Origin: Streptomyces aureocirculatus
Lineage (GTDB): Bacteria; Actinomycetota; Actinomycetes; Streptomycetales; Streptomycetaceae
Reading direction: 5' to 3'
Assembly (NCBI RefSeq): GCF_000720475.1
Contig: NZ_JOAP01000043.1
Coordinates: 1-60,911, forward strand
DNA length: 60,911 nucleotides
The translations under genes and the position numbers were made by a program. Of this stretch, positions 9,310-18,115 are shown piece after piece. The notes beneath the pieces were generated by a model. That model saw only the letters and a program-made list of their open reading frames with translations. It was not told where the DNA came from and searched no databases. The first letter of the stretch is position 1. Each line of letters starts with the position of its first letter.

Positions 9310-9587
9310 CGCTGCCAGGCCTTCACCTCGAGCCCGGCCGCGGCCGCGGCGCGGGTGAGGATGCCGTCCCGGGCCTGCCACGCCATCGCGCGCACATCCT
9401 CCACGGCGACCGTGGCCGCGCCGCGGTCGGTGGTGTAGCCGCGCACCGTGACCCTCACGTCGGAGGGGACGCTGGCACGCACGTTGTCCGCGATGGTCTC
9501 GGTCAGGCCGTCGATGACCTCGCGCATCTGTGGGCCCTTGAGGATCTCGCGGATGCCTGCGTGGTCCAGGCGGAAGTCCTCGAGCAC
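9306..9587 (-). CDS. HK97 gp10-like neck protein
   Basis: A 93-residue protein starting GTG at 9587 behind GGAGG. It has an N-terminal helix (MREVIDGLTETIADNVRAS) followed by strands (VRVTVRGYTTDRGAATVAVE), the layout of the HK97 gp10 / head-tail joining family. It sits between the head-closure candidate and the tail terminator, the normal place for that protein, and overlaps the next gene by four bases. Confidence 0.65.
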   Translation of the reverse strand: MLEDFRLDHAGIREILKGPQMREVIDGLTETIADNVRASVPSDVRVTVRGYTTDRGAATVAVEDVRAMAWQARDGILTRAAAAAGLEVKAWQR

Positions 9588-9596
9588 GACAGCCTC

Positions 9597-9944
9597 CTAT
9601 CCGGTGGCACGGACCATGGTGAATTCGACGTGGTGCACCGCGCCGGTGAGCGGGTCGGGCCACTGGGCGACCTCGCCGTCGACATCGAGGGTCATGCCGC
9701 GCCACTCCAGGCGGTCGGCGGCGGTGATGTCCGGGCGGGTGCCTTCGGCGGACTGCACCCGCCAGCCGGTGACGACGGCCGTGCGCGTGGCGTCGGTGCT
9801 CTCCGACTGGCTGGCGGGCTGGATGTTCAGGTTTCCCACCGTCAGCCGGGACACCGCGCCGGGCGACCAGTCGGGGACGGTGTCGCCGCCGCGGCTGGTG
9901 TGCGCGCCTGCGCGGACGCGGACGAGGGAGTCGAAGAAGAACAT
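9597..9944 (-). CDS. head-tail stopper (head closure) candidate
   Basis: A 115-residue protein starting ATG at 9944 after AGGGAGG. It is beta-rich (FDSLVRVRAGAH, LEWRGMTLDVDGEVAQW, HHVEFTMVRATG), a pattern shared with small beta-barrel head-closure proteins of siphophages. Gene order (connector, this gene, gp10-like, tail terminator) supports the role. The family assignment is an inference from order and size. Confidence 0.6.
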   Translation of the reverse strand: MFFFDSLVRVRAGAHTSRGGDTVPDWSPGAVSRLTVGNLNIQPASQSESTDATRTAVVTGWRVQSAEGTRPDITAADRLEWRGMTLDVDGEVAQWPDPLTGAVHHVEFTMVRATG

Positions 9945-9957
9945 CGTCCTCCCTTCG

Positions 9958-10518
9958 TCACAGGTCGGTGGAGGCGCGGACCTTGTAGCGAGCAACCGCC
10001 AGCATCCAGGCCTCGGTCGCACCGGAGGCAGCTTGCGCCCCGAACGTCACCGACTGCCCGCCGACGGTCTTGGACTGCACACCCACCGGGATCGTGAAGG
10101 CTGCCTGTGCCCGCTCCAGGACGACCTCCTGGATGTCGCCGGGGATCGCGTCGTGCGGCCAGCCATGGCTGTAGGTGGCCTGCACACAGCGCAGCCGGTC
10201 AGGCCACAGCAGGCAGCCCAGGCGCCGCAAGATCCCCGCCTCCGACCAGGAGTAATCCGAGCCGTCGGTAAGCTCCTGGCCGTCCAAGACCACCTCCTGC
10301 ACGGCCGTGGTGGGCCACACGGGCAGCAGCAGTGAGGAGCGGCCGTTGCCGTCCAGCACCACGGTCTCCGCAGTGACGAGGTGGACGTGGTGGCCGACCT
10401 GCCCGCGAAAGCGCCGCGTGGCGGCGCGGAGCGCGGCGAGCAGCTTGGGGTCGTCCTCATTCCGGCCGAGCAGCACGGCGAGCTCGGCCGGGTCCGCGAG
10501 GAAATCGTCAGTTGCCAC
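9958..10518 (-). CDS. head-tail connector (gp6-like)
   Basis: A 186-residue protein starting GTG at 10518 (VATDDFLADPAELAVLLG), which overlaps the end of the preceding gene by 11 bases. The N-terminal helix PKLLAALRAATRRFRGQVGH, the tryptophan- and proline-bearing middle and the strand LLLPVWPTTAV are typical of the gp6/gp15 adaptor family, which forms a ring beneath the portal. An alternative is the related DUF-type connectors, but the role would be the same. Confidence 0.75.
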   Translation of the reverse strand: MATDDFLADPAELAVLLGRNEDDPKLLAALRAATRRFRGQVGHHVHLVTAETVVLDGNGRSSLLLPVWPTTAVQEVVLDGQELTDGSDYSWSEAGILRRLGCLLWPDRLRCVQATYSHGWPHDAIPGDIQEVVLERAQAAFTIPVGVQSKTVGGQSVTFGAQAASGATEAWMLAVARYKVRASTDL

Positions 10519-10960
10519 CGTCGGCGGCCTTGGTCGAGGCACTGGTGCGGGCCTTGTTCGCCGACCCGGCACGCCGCTTGGCCGGTGCCTCGCGCTCGCT
10601 CTCCCCGGCCGTGGCTGCGGCTGCCTCGTCGGCCGGAGCCCCCTCCGCCGTGCCCTCACGGCGGCCGTCGGGGGCATGGGCCTGTCCTTCGTCGGGGGCG
10701 GTGACGGGTTGGATCGTCGAGGCGGCCCCCACGACGTCGGCGGGGCCGACCCCGAGTCTCTCGGCGTCCTCGTCGGACAGCTTCATCACGGTGGTGAAGT
10801 CCCCGCGCCGGACCTTGTACTTCTTGAGCGGACCGCTCACCGCGGCCACCTCCTCGATGCGTTGGTCCACCGGCACGACGTCGGAGGACGGCCCGCACGC
10901 GGCGTTCTCAGCCCCGCACGGGCATCGCCCTCCGGCGTTGCGGTGGGTGAACAGAGCCAT
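10508..10960 (-). CDS. phage protein with Cys cluster and low-complexity tail
   Basis: A 150-residue protein starting ATG at 10960, sharing one base with the upstream stop. The N-terminus carries CPCGAENAAC, a possible metal-binding cluster. Residues 40 to 75 look folded (LKKYKVRRGDFTTVMKLSDEDA, a strand-rich segment), and the last 70 residues are an Ala/Glu/Arg-rich disordered tail. It lies between capsid and connector genes. A head-decoration role is possible but is not shown by the sequence. Confidence 0.6.
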   Translation of the reverse strand: MALFTHRNAGGRCPCGAENAACGPSSDVVPVDQRIEEVAAVSGPLKKYKVRRGDFTTVMKLSDEDAERLGVGPADVVGAASTIQPVTAPDEGQAHAPDGRREGTAEGAPADEAAAATAGESEREAPAKRRAGSANKARTSASTKAADGGN

Positions 10961-11172
10961 CAGGACGCGATCAGACCGGCTGCGCGCAGCTTCGCGAGCA
11001 GCCCGTTGATCGTGGCCCTGGCGGCGGTCAGGTCGGTGACGACCTTGTCGAACTCCGCCTTCGTCGGCGTCGCGCCCGCGGTGGCCGTCGTGGTGACGGC
11101 GGCCATGTCGGTTTGAGCGGCTGCCTGGGTGCCCTCGCGGGCCTTGCCGCCTCCGGGGTTGAGATATGCCAT
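10960..11172 (-). CDS. small phage protein, possible head fibre base
   Basis: A 70-residue protein starting ATG at 11172 after GGAGGCAG. It opens MAYLNPGGGKAREG, continues with a threonine/alanine-rich segment and ends in one amphipathic helix (DKVVTDLTAARATINGLLAK). The arrangement, an N-terminal tail plus coiled helix right after the major capsid gene, recalls small head-fibre or spike-base proteins of Streptomyces phages. That is only a suggestion. Confidence 0.6.
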   Translation of the reverse strand: MAYLNPGGGKAREGTQAAAQTDMAAVTTTATAGATPTKAEFDKVVTDLTAARATINGLLAKLRAAGLIAS

Positions 11173-11188
11173 GGTGTGCTGCCTCCGA

Positions 11189-12517
11189 TCAGGCGGTCAG
11201 GTCGACCTCGACGAACGCCGACGGCTGCAGCACGCCGAAAGCCGCCCTCATTTCGGCGAGGATCGCGACGAGGTTGCGGACGAAGAAGTCCAGGTGGGAG
11301 TCGGTGACCTGGATGGTCGCCTGCTCGCGGTCCCAGAGCACGGCCTTGCGGAAGTCCCCGACGTAGGCGGTGCCGGCCGGGACGGCCTCGGTCTCGATGA
11401 CCGGGAGGTTCCACAGCGGCGAGGCGGTACCGGCGCCGGTCGGCCCGCCGAAGTAGAACCGGGCCTCGTTGTCCTGCAGGAGGTCCAGCGCCTCGAGGTC
11501 GAGCGGGTTGAGGAGGTAGGCGTTGGCCATGCTGCGCCCGACGGTGCGGACCTTGGTCTTGGCCTTGCGCAGGGTGGTGAGGAGGTCGGTGTCCCAGGCC
11601 TGCGCCTGGACGCCGCTCACGTTGCCGAGGCCCTCGAAGTTCTCCCCGGTGCCGTCGCCCTGGATCATCTGGTCCTCGAGCTCTTCCTCGAGGCCGTAGA
11701 GCAGGAAAGCGTCGATCAGGGTGCGGACCTGCGCCGCGTCGGACAGGGCCCGCTTGGTGGCGGGCATCCAGTGCGCGATCGTCTTGACAGCCGTGGTGAT
11801 CTTCGCGAGGGCGACGCCGGACTCGGGCTTGTAGCCGCCGCCCGCGTTGTTCACCAGCGCACCCGCGCCGCCCGGTGCGGTCGGGGCCGCCGAGGACGTC
11901 GCCTCCGGGACCGGCGCGGCGTTGTTCGTCACGGAGGTGACGCGCACGTACTCCACCGTGTCGGAGGTGGTGTTGCCGGGGGTGACGACGTCCCGCAGCC
12001 GCAGCGGCCGCTGGAACACGTCCAGGCCCACCTGCAGGCCGCGCCAGTCGTTCTGGACGAACGCACCGCCGGAGGTGTCCGAGCCCCCAGTGACCAGGCT
12101 CTTGACGCCGAACATCTCCGACTGCACACGCTGGTTCTTCGCGAACCCGCCAGAGGGCGCCTGGGCGAGGAGGCCCTTGAACTCCGGCGACTCGGTGAAC
12201 TGCGCGCCCAGGGACTTGCCCTTGTCGGGCAGGTGGAAACCGCTCGCCGTCTGGCGGTGGCCGTTCTCGTCGGTCTTGGCGTTCAGGGCGATGTCGTCGC
12301 CGAGCTCGGCGAGCGTGCGGCGCAGCTCGTCGTTGCCCTTCAGCTTCTCGATCTCGGCCTTGAGCTGGGTGGCCTTGCCCATGTACTCGCGGAGCTGGGC
12401 GGCCTCCTCCTCGGTGAAGTTGCGGTCGCCGTCCTCCTCGGCCTTGACGGTGATCTCGCGGGCCTTGAGGAGCCAGCTCCTGGCTTCCTCGGACAGTTCC
12501 TTGATGGTCTTGGCCAT
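11189..12517 (-). CDS. major capsid protein, HK97 fold with N-terminal delta domain
   Basis: A 442-residue protein starting ATG at 12517 after AGGAGA. Residues 1 to about 75 are a charged coiled coil (LSEEARSWLLKAREITVKAE and REYMGKATQLKAEIEKLKG), the delta domain that acts as scaffold and is removed by the protease. The rest is HK97-like: the N-arm with FGVKSLVTGGSDTSGGAFV, the P-domain with long helix near AAQVRTLIDAFLLYGLEEE, the GDGTGENFEGL segment typical of the family, and the C-terminal strand FFVRNLVAILAEMRAAFGV. No separate scaffold gene is present, in keeping with a fused delta domain. Confidence 0.93.
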   Translation of the reverse strand: MAKTIKELSEEARSWLLKAREITVKAEEDGDRNFTEEEAAQLREYMGKATQLKAEIEKLKGNDELRRTLAELGDDIALNAKTDENGHRQTASGFHLPDKGKSLGAQFTESPEFKGLLAQAPSGGFAKNQRVQSEMFGVKSLVTGGSDTSGGAFVQNDWRGLQVGLDVFQRPLRLRDVVTPGNTTSDTVEYVRVTSVTNNAAPVPEATSSAAPTAPGGAGALVNNAGGGYKPESGVALAKITTAVKTIAHWMPATKRALSDAAQVRTLIDAFLLYGLEEELEDQMIQGDGTGENFEGLGNVSGVQAQAWDTDLLTTLRKAKTKVRTVGRSMANAYLLNPLDLEALDLLQDNEARFYFGGPTGAGTASPLWNLPVIETEAVPAGTAYVGDFRKAVLWDREQATIQVTDSHLDFFVRNLVAILAEMRAAFGVLQPSAFVEVDLTA

Positions 12518-12530
12518 GGGGCCGTGTCTC

Positions 12531-13442
12531 CTATTCCGTGAGCGCTGCCTCGAGCTCCAGGAGCTCGAGGTCGGTCCGCAGACGGGCGGAAACGGCGCCG
12601 GTCTCGGCGGCACCCTCGGGTTCGGGTGCTTCGCGGAGGTCCGGGGTGGTCTCGTCCTCAGTGCTGCTGGGGGTGATCTCCTCGGCGGTGTCCTGGGCGG
12701 GCTCGGGCTCTGAGGGCTGGGCGGGCGGCGTGTCGCCGCTGGCCGCCGCAGAGCCGGGCTGGCCGTGCCCCTCCGGGGTCTCGTTCTTCTTGGGGGCGGC
12801 CCGGCCGCGGGCCTTGTCGGGCTCGGGGGCGGCGGCCGCCAGGACCTCACCGATCGACTCGTACGCTGCGGTGAGGGTGTCGAAGTTCTTCTGGGACAGC
12901 ACGCGGCCGGCCTTCGTTCCGGCGGCGAGTGTCGCGGCCTTCGCCGCCAGGAGCTCGGTCTCGCGGTTCACGCCGAGCAGGCAGGGGCCGACCTCGTGCA
13001 GGTCCAGGCGTCGCAGCTCGTAGTAGCCGCCCCAGGGGTGCTCGTCGTCGCTGATCCAGCCGCCCTCGCCGACGTCGTAGGCGAAGGAGAACTGGGTGAC
13101 GCGGCGGCCTTTGAGGAGTCGGTAGACCTGGGCTGCGGAGGGGTTGGCGTCCAGGTCATCGATCTGCCCGGTGACCTCCAGACCCTGCAGGGTCTCGACC
13201 GCCTTGACGACGTGCCCGATGTGGGCGAACGGGTCCGACCACTGATGCGCCCAGATGACGGGCACGCTGTCGCCCTTGGCCGCCCACTCCTGCAGGGTCT
13301 GGGTGAAGGCACCGGGGCGGACGACGTCGCCGTAGCTGTCCTCGTTGTTGAACACCGAGACGAGGGCGGTGAACTGTCCCTCGGCCAGGCCGTCGGCGAC
13401 GCCCGCCGCCTTGATCTTGGCGGTCATTTCCATGGTGCGCAC
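12531..13442 (-). CDS. prohead protease (HK97 family) with long acidic C-terminus
   Basis: A 303-residue protein. The GTG at 13442 lies nine bases after AGGAGG and is preferred; ATGs at 13433 and 13427 are alternatives. The protease domain (about 1 to 175) has the catalytic His region VIWAHQWSDPFAHIGHV and the serine segment VTQFSFAYDVGEGG of the U35 family. It would cut the delta domain from the capsid protein. Residues about 200 to 303 are Pro/Glu/Thr-rich and probably disordered, longer than in HK97 gp4, and may help co-assembly inside the prohead. It lies between portal and capsid genes as expected. Confidence 0.9.
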   Translation of the reverse strand: MRTMEMTAKIKAAGVADGLAEGQFTALVSVFNNEDSYGDVVRPGAFTQTLQEWAAKGDSVPVIWAHQWSDPFAHIGHVVKAVETLQGLEVTGQIDDLDANPSAAQVYRLLKGRRVTQFSFAYDVGEGGWISDDEHPWGGYYELRRLDLHEVGPCLLGVNRETELLAAKAATLAAGTKAGRVLSQKNFDTLTAAYESIGEVLAAAAPEPDKARGRAAPKKNETPEGHGQPGSAAASGDTPPAQPSEPEPAQDTAEEITPSSTEDETTPDLREAPEPEGAAETGAVSARLRTDLELLELEAALTE

Positions 13443-13446
13443 GGCG

Positions 13447-15396
13447 TCAGTCCTCCTTCGCGTAGTCGAGAGTGCAGTTGCAGTTGACGAGCTCTTTCGT
13501 CTCGCCCTGGCCATCGCCAGGCCAGCGCAGCCCGTTGGAGAACACGTCATCCAGCGCCACGGCCTCGCCGTCCTGCGCCTTGTGCGAGGCACGCGGGTTG
13601 GTGCCGCCGGTGCGCCAGATCTTCCGCGTCAGCCCGGACGCCCCCGCCGCGTCGTGCCCGCCGAAGGAGCGCAGTTCGGTGGAGGCGGTCACCGCCCGTG
13701 CAGCGGCCGCGGTGCCCCACGCAACCGCAGCCGACTGCAGGGCCTCCCGCCAGCCGTCGCCGCCCTCCTGCTGCACCTCGGCGACGGCCTCCCGCCCGGC
13801 CTCCTCGTGCTGCGCCGCGTGCGTCTCGGCGGCGGCGAGGATCCAGGCGAGCATCACCTCGGCCGACCAGTTCTCGGCCTCGGGGTTGTGAACGTCCAGG
13901 ACCTCCCACGCTCCCACCTGCGCCAGCCGGTAGCCGTGGTGGGCCAGCAGCGCCTGCAACTGCGCGAGCCGGTCCTCGGACCCGGCCGCCCACAGGGCGA
14001 TCAGGTCCGGCATTCCCTCCGCGTCGCCGTCGGCCTTCGCGCCGGCCGCGGCCAGGAGCGCGTCACTCTGCCGCTTGGTGAACAGCGTGAGCGACATCTC
14101 CAGGGCGTCCCGCTCGGACGTGAAGGAGCCGATGCTGGAAGGCCTGCCGGAGGCTTTGCTACGCGGCAGACCGCGCGCTTTTGGGGAAGTCTCCCCAGGC
14201 TCGGGGGCTGTGTCCCGAGGCGAGGCGAGGCCGCCCTCGGTGACGTTCATCGGCACGATCAGCTCGTCCCCGCCCTCGACGCGCGGCAGGTTGAACCGGG
14301 CCCGCTGCTCGTTGCGCGTCATCCACGGCCCGCCCGTAGCGGTCGACGCTGCGGCCGCCTGGCTCTCGAAGTCGCCGCGCATCTTCTCCGCGATGTTGAA
14401 CTCGCAGTACACGTCCTTGTTGTCCGGCAGATCGGGCAGGATCTGCGCCGCGATCTCCTGCTGGATCATCACCATCCAGGGGCCGAGCGTGTCCTGGTAG
14501 AGGTGGGAGTGCTGCTCCTTGATGTTGCTGTAGGTGGCGTGATCAAGGATCCCGATCAGCGGAGGCGGGATGAAGTACACCGCGCTGACTTCCTCCCGGC
14601 TCAGCTTCCGGGCCTCGACGTACTGGGCCTGCTTCGGGTCGAAGCCGACGGCCTTGTAGTCCATGCCGTCCTCGAGGATCGGCGTACCGCCCTCTGAGCC
14701 CCCACCGGAGGAGAAAGCACGCCACATCTCGCGGAAGCGCTTCTTCTCTCTGTCGTTCCAATCGGGTGCATCCGAGGGCCGGACGAGGACGCCGGTCATA
14801 CGGGCGCCGCCCTTCCACATCGCCGCCCGCTGCTTGGCCGCTTCTGACGACTCCAGGATCAGATCCCGCAGCGCCTCGATGGGGGACTCGCCGTACGTCA
14901 GGTCGGTGGGCGAGTAGCCGTGGATGTGGATCACTTCGTCCGGCTGGAAGTCCCGCCCGCCTGCCGTTTCGTAGTGCTTGGGCCGGATCCAGTTCCCGCC
15001 GTACGGGCGGATCAGGGTGGGCGGCACCGGCAGGATCCGCAGCCGGCCGTTGAGCTTCAGCTTGATCCCGTACCAGTTGTCGTACAGCGCGACGTCGGCG
15101 ACCAGGCGCTCGATGAACCGGTACGTCGTCATGCCCAGCAGCGGGCTGTTGAGCAGTTGCGCGAGCGGGTGCTGGGTGAGCCGCTCACGGTCGGTGTCGG
15201 AGACCCGGCGGTAGACGTGCACGCCGAGCTGGGCGATGTTCCGTGCCAGGAAGCTGATGACGGTGCGGACCTGCGGCTGGGTGCGCCAGATCGTCTCGTA
15301 CTCCCACGGAGCGGCGCGCAGCGACATCGCCGCGTACGCGTGGGTGACCCCGGCCCCGGTGGTCGCGAGCTCACCGGAGGAGACCACGAACGCCAT
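13447..15396 (-). CDS. portal protein fused to a MuF-like minor head domain
   Basis: A 649-residue protein starting ATG at 15396, overlapping the upstream TGA (TGATG). Residues 1 to about 410 are an HK97-type portal: SFLARNIAQLGVHVYR, DVALYDNWYGIKLK, DEVIHIHGYSPTD and AVYFIPPPLIGILDHATYSN are characteristic blocks. Residues about 500 to 649 are helical and end with a MuF/phage-head-morphogenesis-type module (RTGGTNPRASHKAQDGEAVA, then NCNCTLDY with paired cysteines). A single polypeptide thus covers portal and minor head functions. A low-complexity linker (about 430 to 460) separates the parts. The fusion explains why no separate minor head gene is seen. Confidence 0.88.
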   Translation of the reverse strand: MAFVVSSGELATTGAGVTHAYAAMSLRAAPWEYETIWRTQPQVRTVISFLARNIAQLGVHVYRRVSDTDRERLTQHPLAQLLNSPLLGMTTYRFIERLVADVALYDNWYGIKLKLNGRLRILPVPPTLIRPYGGNWIRPKHYETAGGRDFQPDEVIHIHGYSPTDLTYGESPIEALRDLILESSEAAKQRAAMWKGGARMTGVLVRPSDAPDWNDREKKRFREMWRAFSSGGGSEGGTPILEDGMDYKAVGFDPKQAQYVEARKLSREEVSAVYFIPPPLIGILDHATYSNIKEQHSHLYQDTLGPWMVMIQQEIAAQILPDLPDNKDVYCEFNIAEKMRGDFESQAAAASTATGGPWMTRNEQRARFNLPRVEGGDELIVPMNVTEGGLASPRDTAPEPGETSPKARGLPRSKASGRPSSIGSFTSERDALEMSLTLFTKRQSDALLAAAGAKADGDAEGMPDLIALWAAGSEDRLAQLQALLAHHGYRLAQVGAWEVLDVHNPEAENWSAEVMLAWILAAAETHAAQHEEAGREAVAEVQQEGGDGWREALQSAAVAWGTAAAARAVTASTELRSFGGHDAAGASGLTRKIWRTGGTNPRASHKAQDGEAVALDDVFSNGLRWPGDGQGETKELVNCNCTLDYAKED

Positions 15397-15617
15397 CAGC
15401 CACCACCGCCCGGCAGGACCTGGGTGAACTCCACCTTGGCCCGCTCGACGACGACCTCGCCGTCCACCGGCTGAGGCTCCCGGCCAGCCTCGAGGAGCTC
15501 TGCGTCCCGAAGCACCAGGAGCGGGCCCCGCTGCGCCCAGAGAATCCCCCGGAACGCCTTGTCGGCGAGGTTGACGACGACTCGTCTCCGTACGGCTGTA
15601 CGGCGCCACGCGAACAC
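15396..15617 (-). CDS. small phage protein between terminase and portal
   Basis: A 73-residue basic protein starting GTG at 15617, ending VLPGGGG with its TGA overlapping the portal start. The N-terminal third is arginine-rich (FAWRRTAVRRRVVVNL). The tight coupling to the portal gene and the coding-like composition support it being real. It is not a family I recognise. Short genes in this slot are common in Streptomyces siphophages. Confidence 0.6.
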   Translation of the reverse strand: MFAWRRTAVRRRVVVNLADKAFRGILWAQRGPLLVLRDAELLEAGREPQPVDGEVVVERAKVEFTQVLPGGGG

Positions 15618-15639
15618 AGCAGCCTCCCGCTTCCGGCCG

Positions 15640-17433
15640 CTACACGACCATGATTTCGTCTTCGTCCGCGTACCGGGACTTCCGGCGCGGGGGCCTGGCG
15701 ATGACCTCGGACATGGCCGTGAGCAGCGAGCTCACGCCGTCGATCTTGTCGCCGGAGTTAGCTTTGTCGGGCTTGACGTTGCCCGCCGGGTCCATGACCA
15801 CGGCCAGGTTGTCCACGCACCACAGCGCGACCGGATTGCCGCCGTGCCGCAGGACCGGCTTCTCCGGGGTGCCCTGCAGGATGAGCCGCTGCGTCTCTTT
15901 GAGGACCGGGCTCATGGTCTGGAAGCCCTGCCTGACCTTGACCATGGGGGCGCGTTCGCTGACCAGGTCATTGGTCAGTTGGGAGGCGTTCCACGGGTCG
16001 TAGCCGATCGACTTCACACGGAAGACGTCACGGTCCTTCCGGATCTGTTCCTTGATCCAGTCGTAGTCCGCGACGTTACCTGGGGTGGCGGTCAGCCACC
16101 CTTCCTTGACCCACCGGGACGCGGCCTTGGCAGAGCGCTTGTCGAGGGCCGCGAGGTTGTCCTCCGGTGTCCAGAACCGCCACAGCGCATCGACCGTCCC
16201 GTCGGTGTCATCGGGGAAGAGCCAGCACAGCGCACACAGGTCGGACGTGGCGGCGAGGTCCAGACCGCCCCAGGTCGGCCGGTCGCGCAGCGCGCTCTCA
16301 TCGACCATGCCCGCGTTGTTGTTCCACGCGGCGATCGGCAGGTACTTCACGTCCTGCCGCGTACGGATGCCCAGGTGCAGCCGCAGGAACGAGGCCAGGT
16401 CCGCCGGCGAGGACGCGGCCTTGCGCGAGGCCTTCGCCAGGTACGCCCGCGTCGGGGAGACGCCGTAACCGGGGTTGGCCGCGCGCCAGGTGGTCTCTTC
16501 GTGCGGGTCGGCGTCGTTGGGCGCCGCGAAGATCACGCCGTACACAGAGGAGTCGTGCAGGACCCGGCGGGCCAACTGCTCGATGCGCCGGCGCTTGTTG
16601 TCATACGGGGTCTCACGCTTGCCGGTGTCGGCGGTGGTGATGACCACGCCGAGCGGCTGGCGGCGCGATCCGGTGCCGGACTCAAGGGTCTCGAGCATGT
16701 CCGGCGTCTTGTGGATGTGCAGCTCATCGCACACGTAACAGTGCAGGTTCGCGCCGTGCTGGGCGTCGGCCACATTGGAGATGACCTGGAAGTACGAACC
16801 GCTGCGGTTGTGGAGGATCTTGTCCTTGAGCGGCTTGACGTGCCCCTTCAGCGCGGGCGCCGAGTCGGCGAGCCGCTTGATCGGGTCGAAGACGAACCGC
16901 GCCTGTTCCTTCGTGGTGGCCGCGGCCAGGACCTCGGCGCCGGGCTCACCGTCGGCGCACGTCATGTAGATCGCGATACCGCCGCACAACGTGGACTTGC
17001 CGTTCTTACGCGGCACGTCCACGTACAGCTCGGACACCACCCGCACGTAACCGTCAGCATCGTCGTCCCAGACGACCCAGCCGAACACCGGAGCCAGGAC
17101 GTACGCGACCTGCCACGGGTCCGGTCGCAGCGGCTGCCCGGCCCACTGCCCCTTGGTATGCCGCAGCTTGGAGAACGCGTTGATGACCTTGTCGACGCGC
17201 GCCGCATCGAAGACCGCGCCCAAAGCCTCGCCGGGCGACGGAGTCTGGTACAGCGGCGGGGAATCCGGCAGCGGGATCCCCCGCGACACCAGGTACCAGG
17301 CGACCTCCGGGGACAGCTTCAGCCGCTCCAGCGTCTCCTGGTCCGGCAGGTCCACACTGTCGGTGCGCGGCGCGGCCGTCGGCTTGCCGGACTTGCGTGA
17401 GCTACGCGAAGGGGTTGTCGTCCTCGCCATCAT
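15640..17433 (-). CDS. terL: terminase large subunit
   Basis: A 597-residue packaging motor of the Terminase_1 type. The ATPase domain (about 95 to 330) has the Walker A variant VPRKNGKSTL, the Walker B and catalytic acidic motif CYVCDELH, and the coupling segment VVITTADTG. The nuclease domain (about 370 to 570) has the acidic site WGGLDLAATSDL and the later DGVSSLLTAMSE. Tandem ATGs at 17433 and 17430 lie after GAGGGA; both would overlap the small subunit gene by about 30 bases. Together with the small subunit it recognises concatemeric DNA, cuts it and pumps it through the portal. Confidence 0.95.
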   Translation of the reverse strand: MMARTTTPSRSSRKSGKPTAAPRTDSVDLPDQETLERLKLSPEVAWYLVSRGIPLPDSPPLYQTPSPGEALGAVFDAARVDKVINAFSKLRHTKGQWAGQPLRPDPWQVAYVLAPVFGWVVWDDDADGYVRVVSELYVDVPRKNGKSTLCGGIAIYMTCADGEPGAEVLAAATTKEQARFVFDPIKRLADSAPALKGHVKPLKDKILHNRSGSYFQVISNVADAQHGANLHCYVCDELHIHKTPDMLETLESGTGSRRQPLGVVITTADTGKRETPYDNKRRRIEQLARRVLHDSSVYGVIFAAPNDADPHEETTWRAANPGYGVSPTRAYLAKASRKAASSPADLASFLRLHLGIRTRQDVKYLPIAAWNNNAGMVDESALRDRPTWGGLDLAATSDLCALCWLFPDDTDGTVDALWRFWTPEDNLAALDKRSAKAASRWVKEGWLTATPGNVADYDWIKEQIRKDRDVFRVKSIGYDPWNASQLTNDLVSERAPMVKVRQGFQTMSPVLKETQRLILQGTPEKPVLRHGGNPVALWCVDNLAVVMDPAGNVKPDKANSGDKIDGVSSLLTAMSEVIARPPRRKSRYADEDEIMVV

Positions 17434-17881
17434 CAGTCCCTCTCGCGAGGGCCTGCTCACTGCTGGGCGACAGGCCGAACTGCGCGGCGTACGCCCGGAG
17501 CTCGCGGCCGGCGGACCGGGCGATCGCCACCGCCGGGTGCGGAACGGTGCGCGTCGTCTCGCTCCCAGAAGCGCTGATGGTGGTGACCTCGTCGGTGATG
17601 CCCTCCCGGGTGACCGTGCGGGTGGCCTCGACGAACTGGGACCAGGTCTCGCAGTACGCGGCGAGGACGGCGCGGTCCTCCTCCTTGAGGAGGTCCAGGC
17701 GCTGCAGGCCGGGAGTGACGCGGCGCCACTCGGCGGCGGCCTCGCGGCTCAGCCACGTCGGTGGGTTCGGGGCGATGCGGCGAAAGGCTGGCCCCGGGTT
17801 CACCTTGCGGCCGCCGGAGTCGGTGCCGTTGCCGCGGCCGCCGATGAGCTTCAGCTTGGCGGGCTGGGCGGTACGGCCCAT
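17402..17881 (-). CDS. terS: terminase small subunit (P27-like)
   Basis: A 159-residue protein starting ATG at 17881 after AGGAGGTGA. The region PTWLSREAAAEWRRVTPGL followed by AVLAAYCETWSQFVEATR is the hallmark of the P27 small terminase family. The C-terminal helix AGRELRAYAAQFGLSPSSEQ, then an acidic tail ending GEDDNPFA, is also family-like. It binds the packaging site, which should lie near this gene. The stop lies inside the large subunit gene. Confidence 0.92.
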   Translation of the reverse strand: MGRTAQPAKLKLIGGRGNGTDSGGRKVNPGPAFRRIAPNPPTWLSREAAAEWRRVTPGLQRLDLLKEEDRAVLAAYCETWSQFVEATRTVTREGITDEVTTISASGSETTRTVPHPAVAIARSAGRELRAYAAQFGLSPSSEQALARGTDDGEDDNPFA

Positions 17882-18115
17882 ATCGCGTCACCTCCTGCAG
17901 GTCAGCGCGGTCCGAGGCGGAGCCGACCGCACCGACGGACGGGGTGTCGGCGGCGAGCTCGATCGGAGCGATGGTGGACGCGAAGGCGTCGGAGCAGGAG
18001 CGAGAGCGCAGCTTCACCTCCCTCGTTCACAAAGCGTGACCGGCCCGGTGGCCACCGCCCGAAATTTTTTCTGAGACGGCGTGTTCCCAGTTGACCGCGG
18101 CGGGCCCCCAGACGA
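17882..18115. other. non-coding spacer upstream of terS, possible packaging site region
   Basis: No convincing gene is seen in these 234 bases. The stretch GAAATTTTTTCTGAG at 18061-18075 is strikingly A+T-rich for this element. HK97-like phages with an HNH gene beside terS usually carry cos here, so this is the most likely place for the cut site; the sequence alone does not prove it. Confidence 0.4.

Noticed and set aside
17457..18017. Minus-strand frame from 18017 through terS
   Set aside because: It lies out of frame with the clear terS gene and has a ribosome site placed too close to its GTG.
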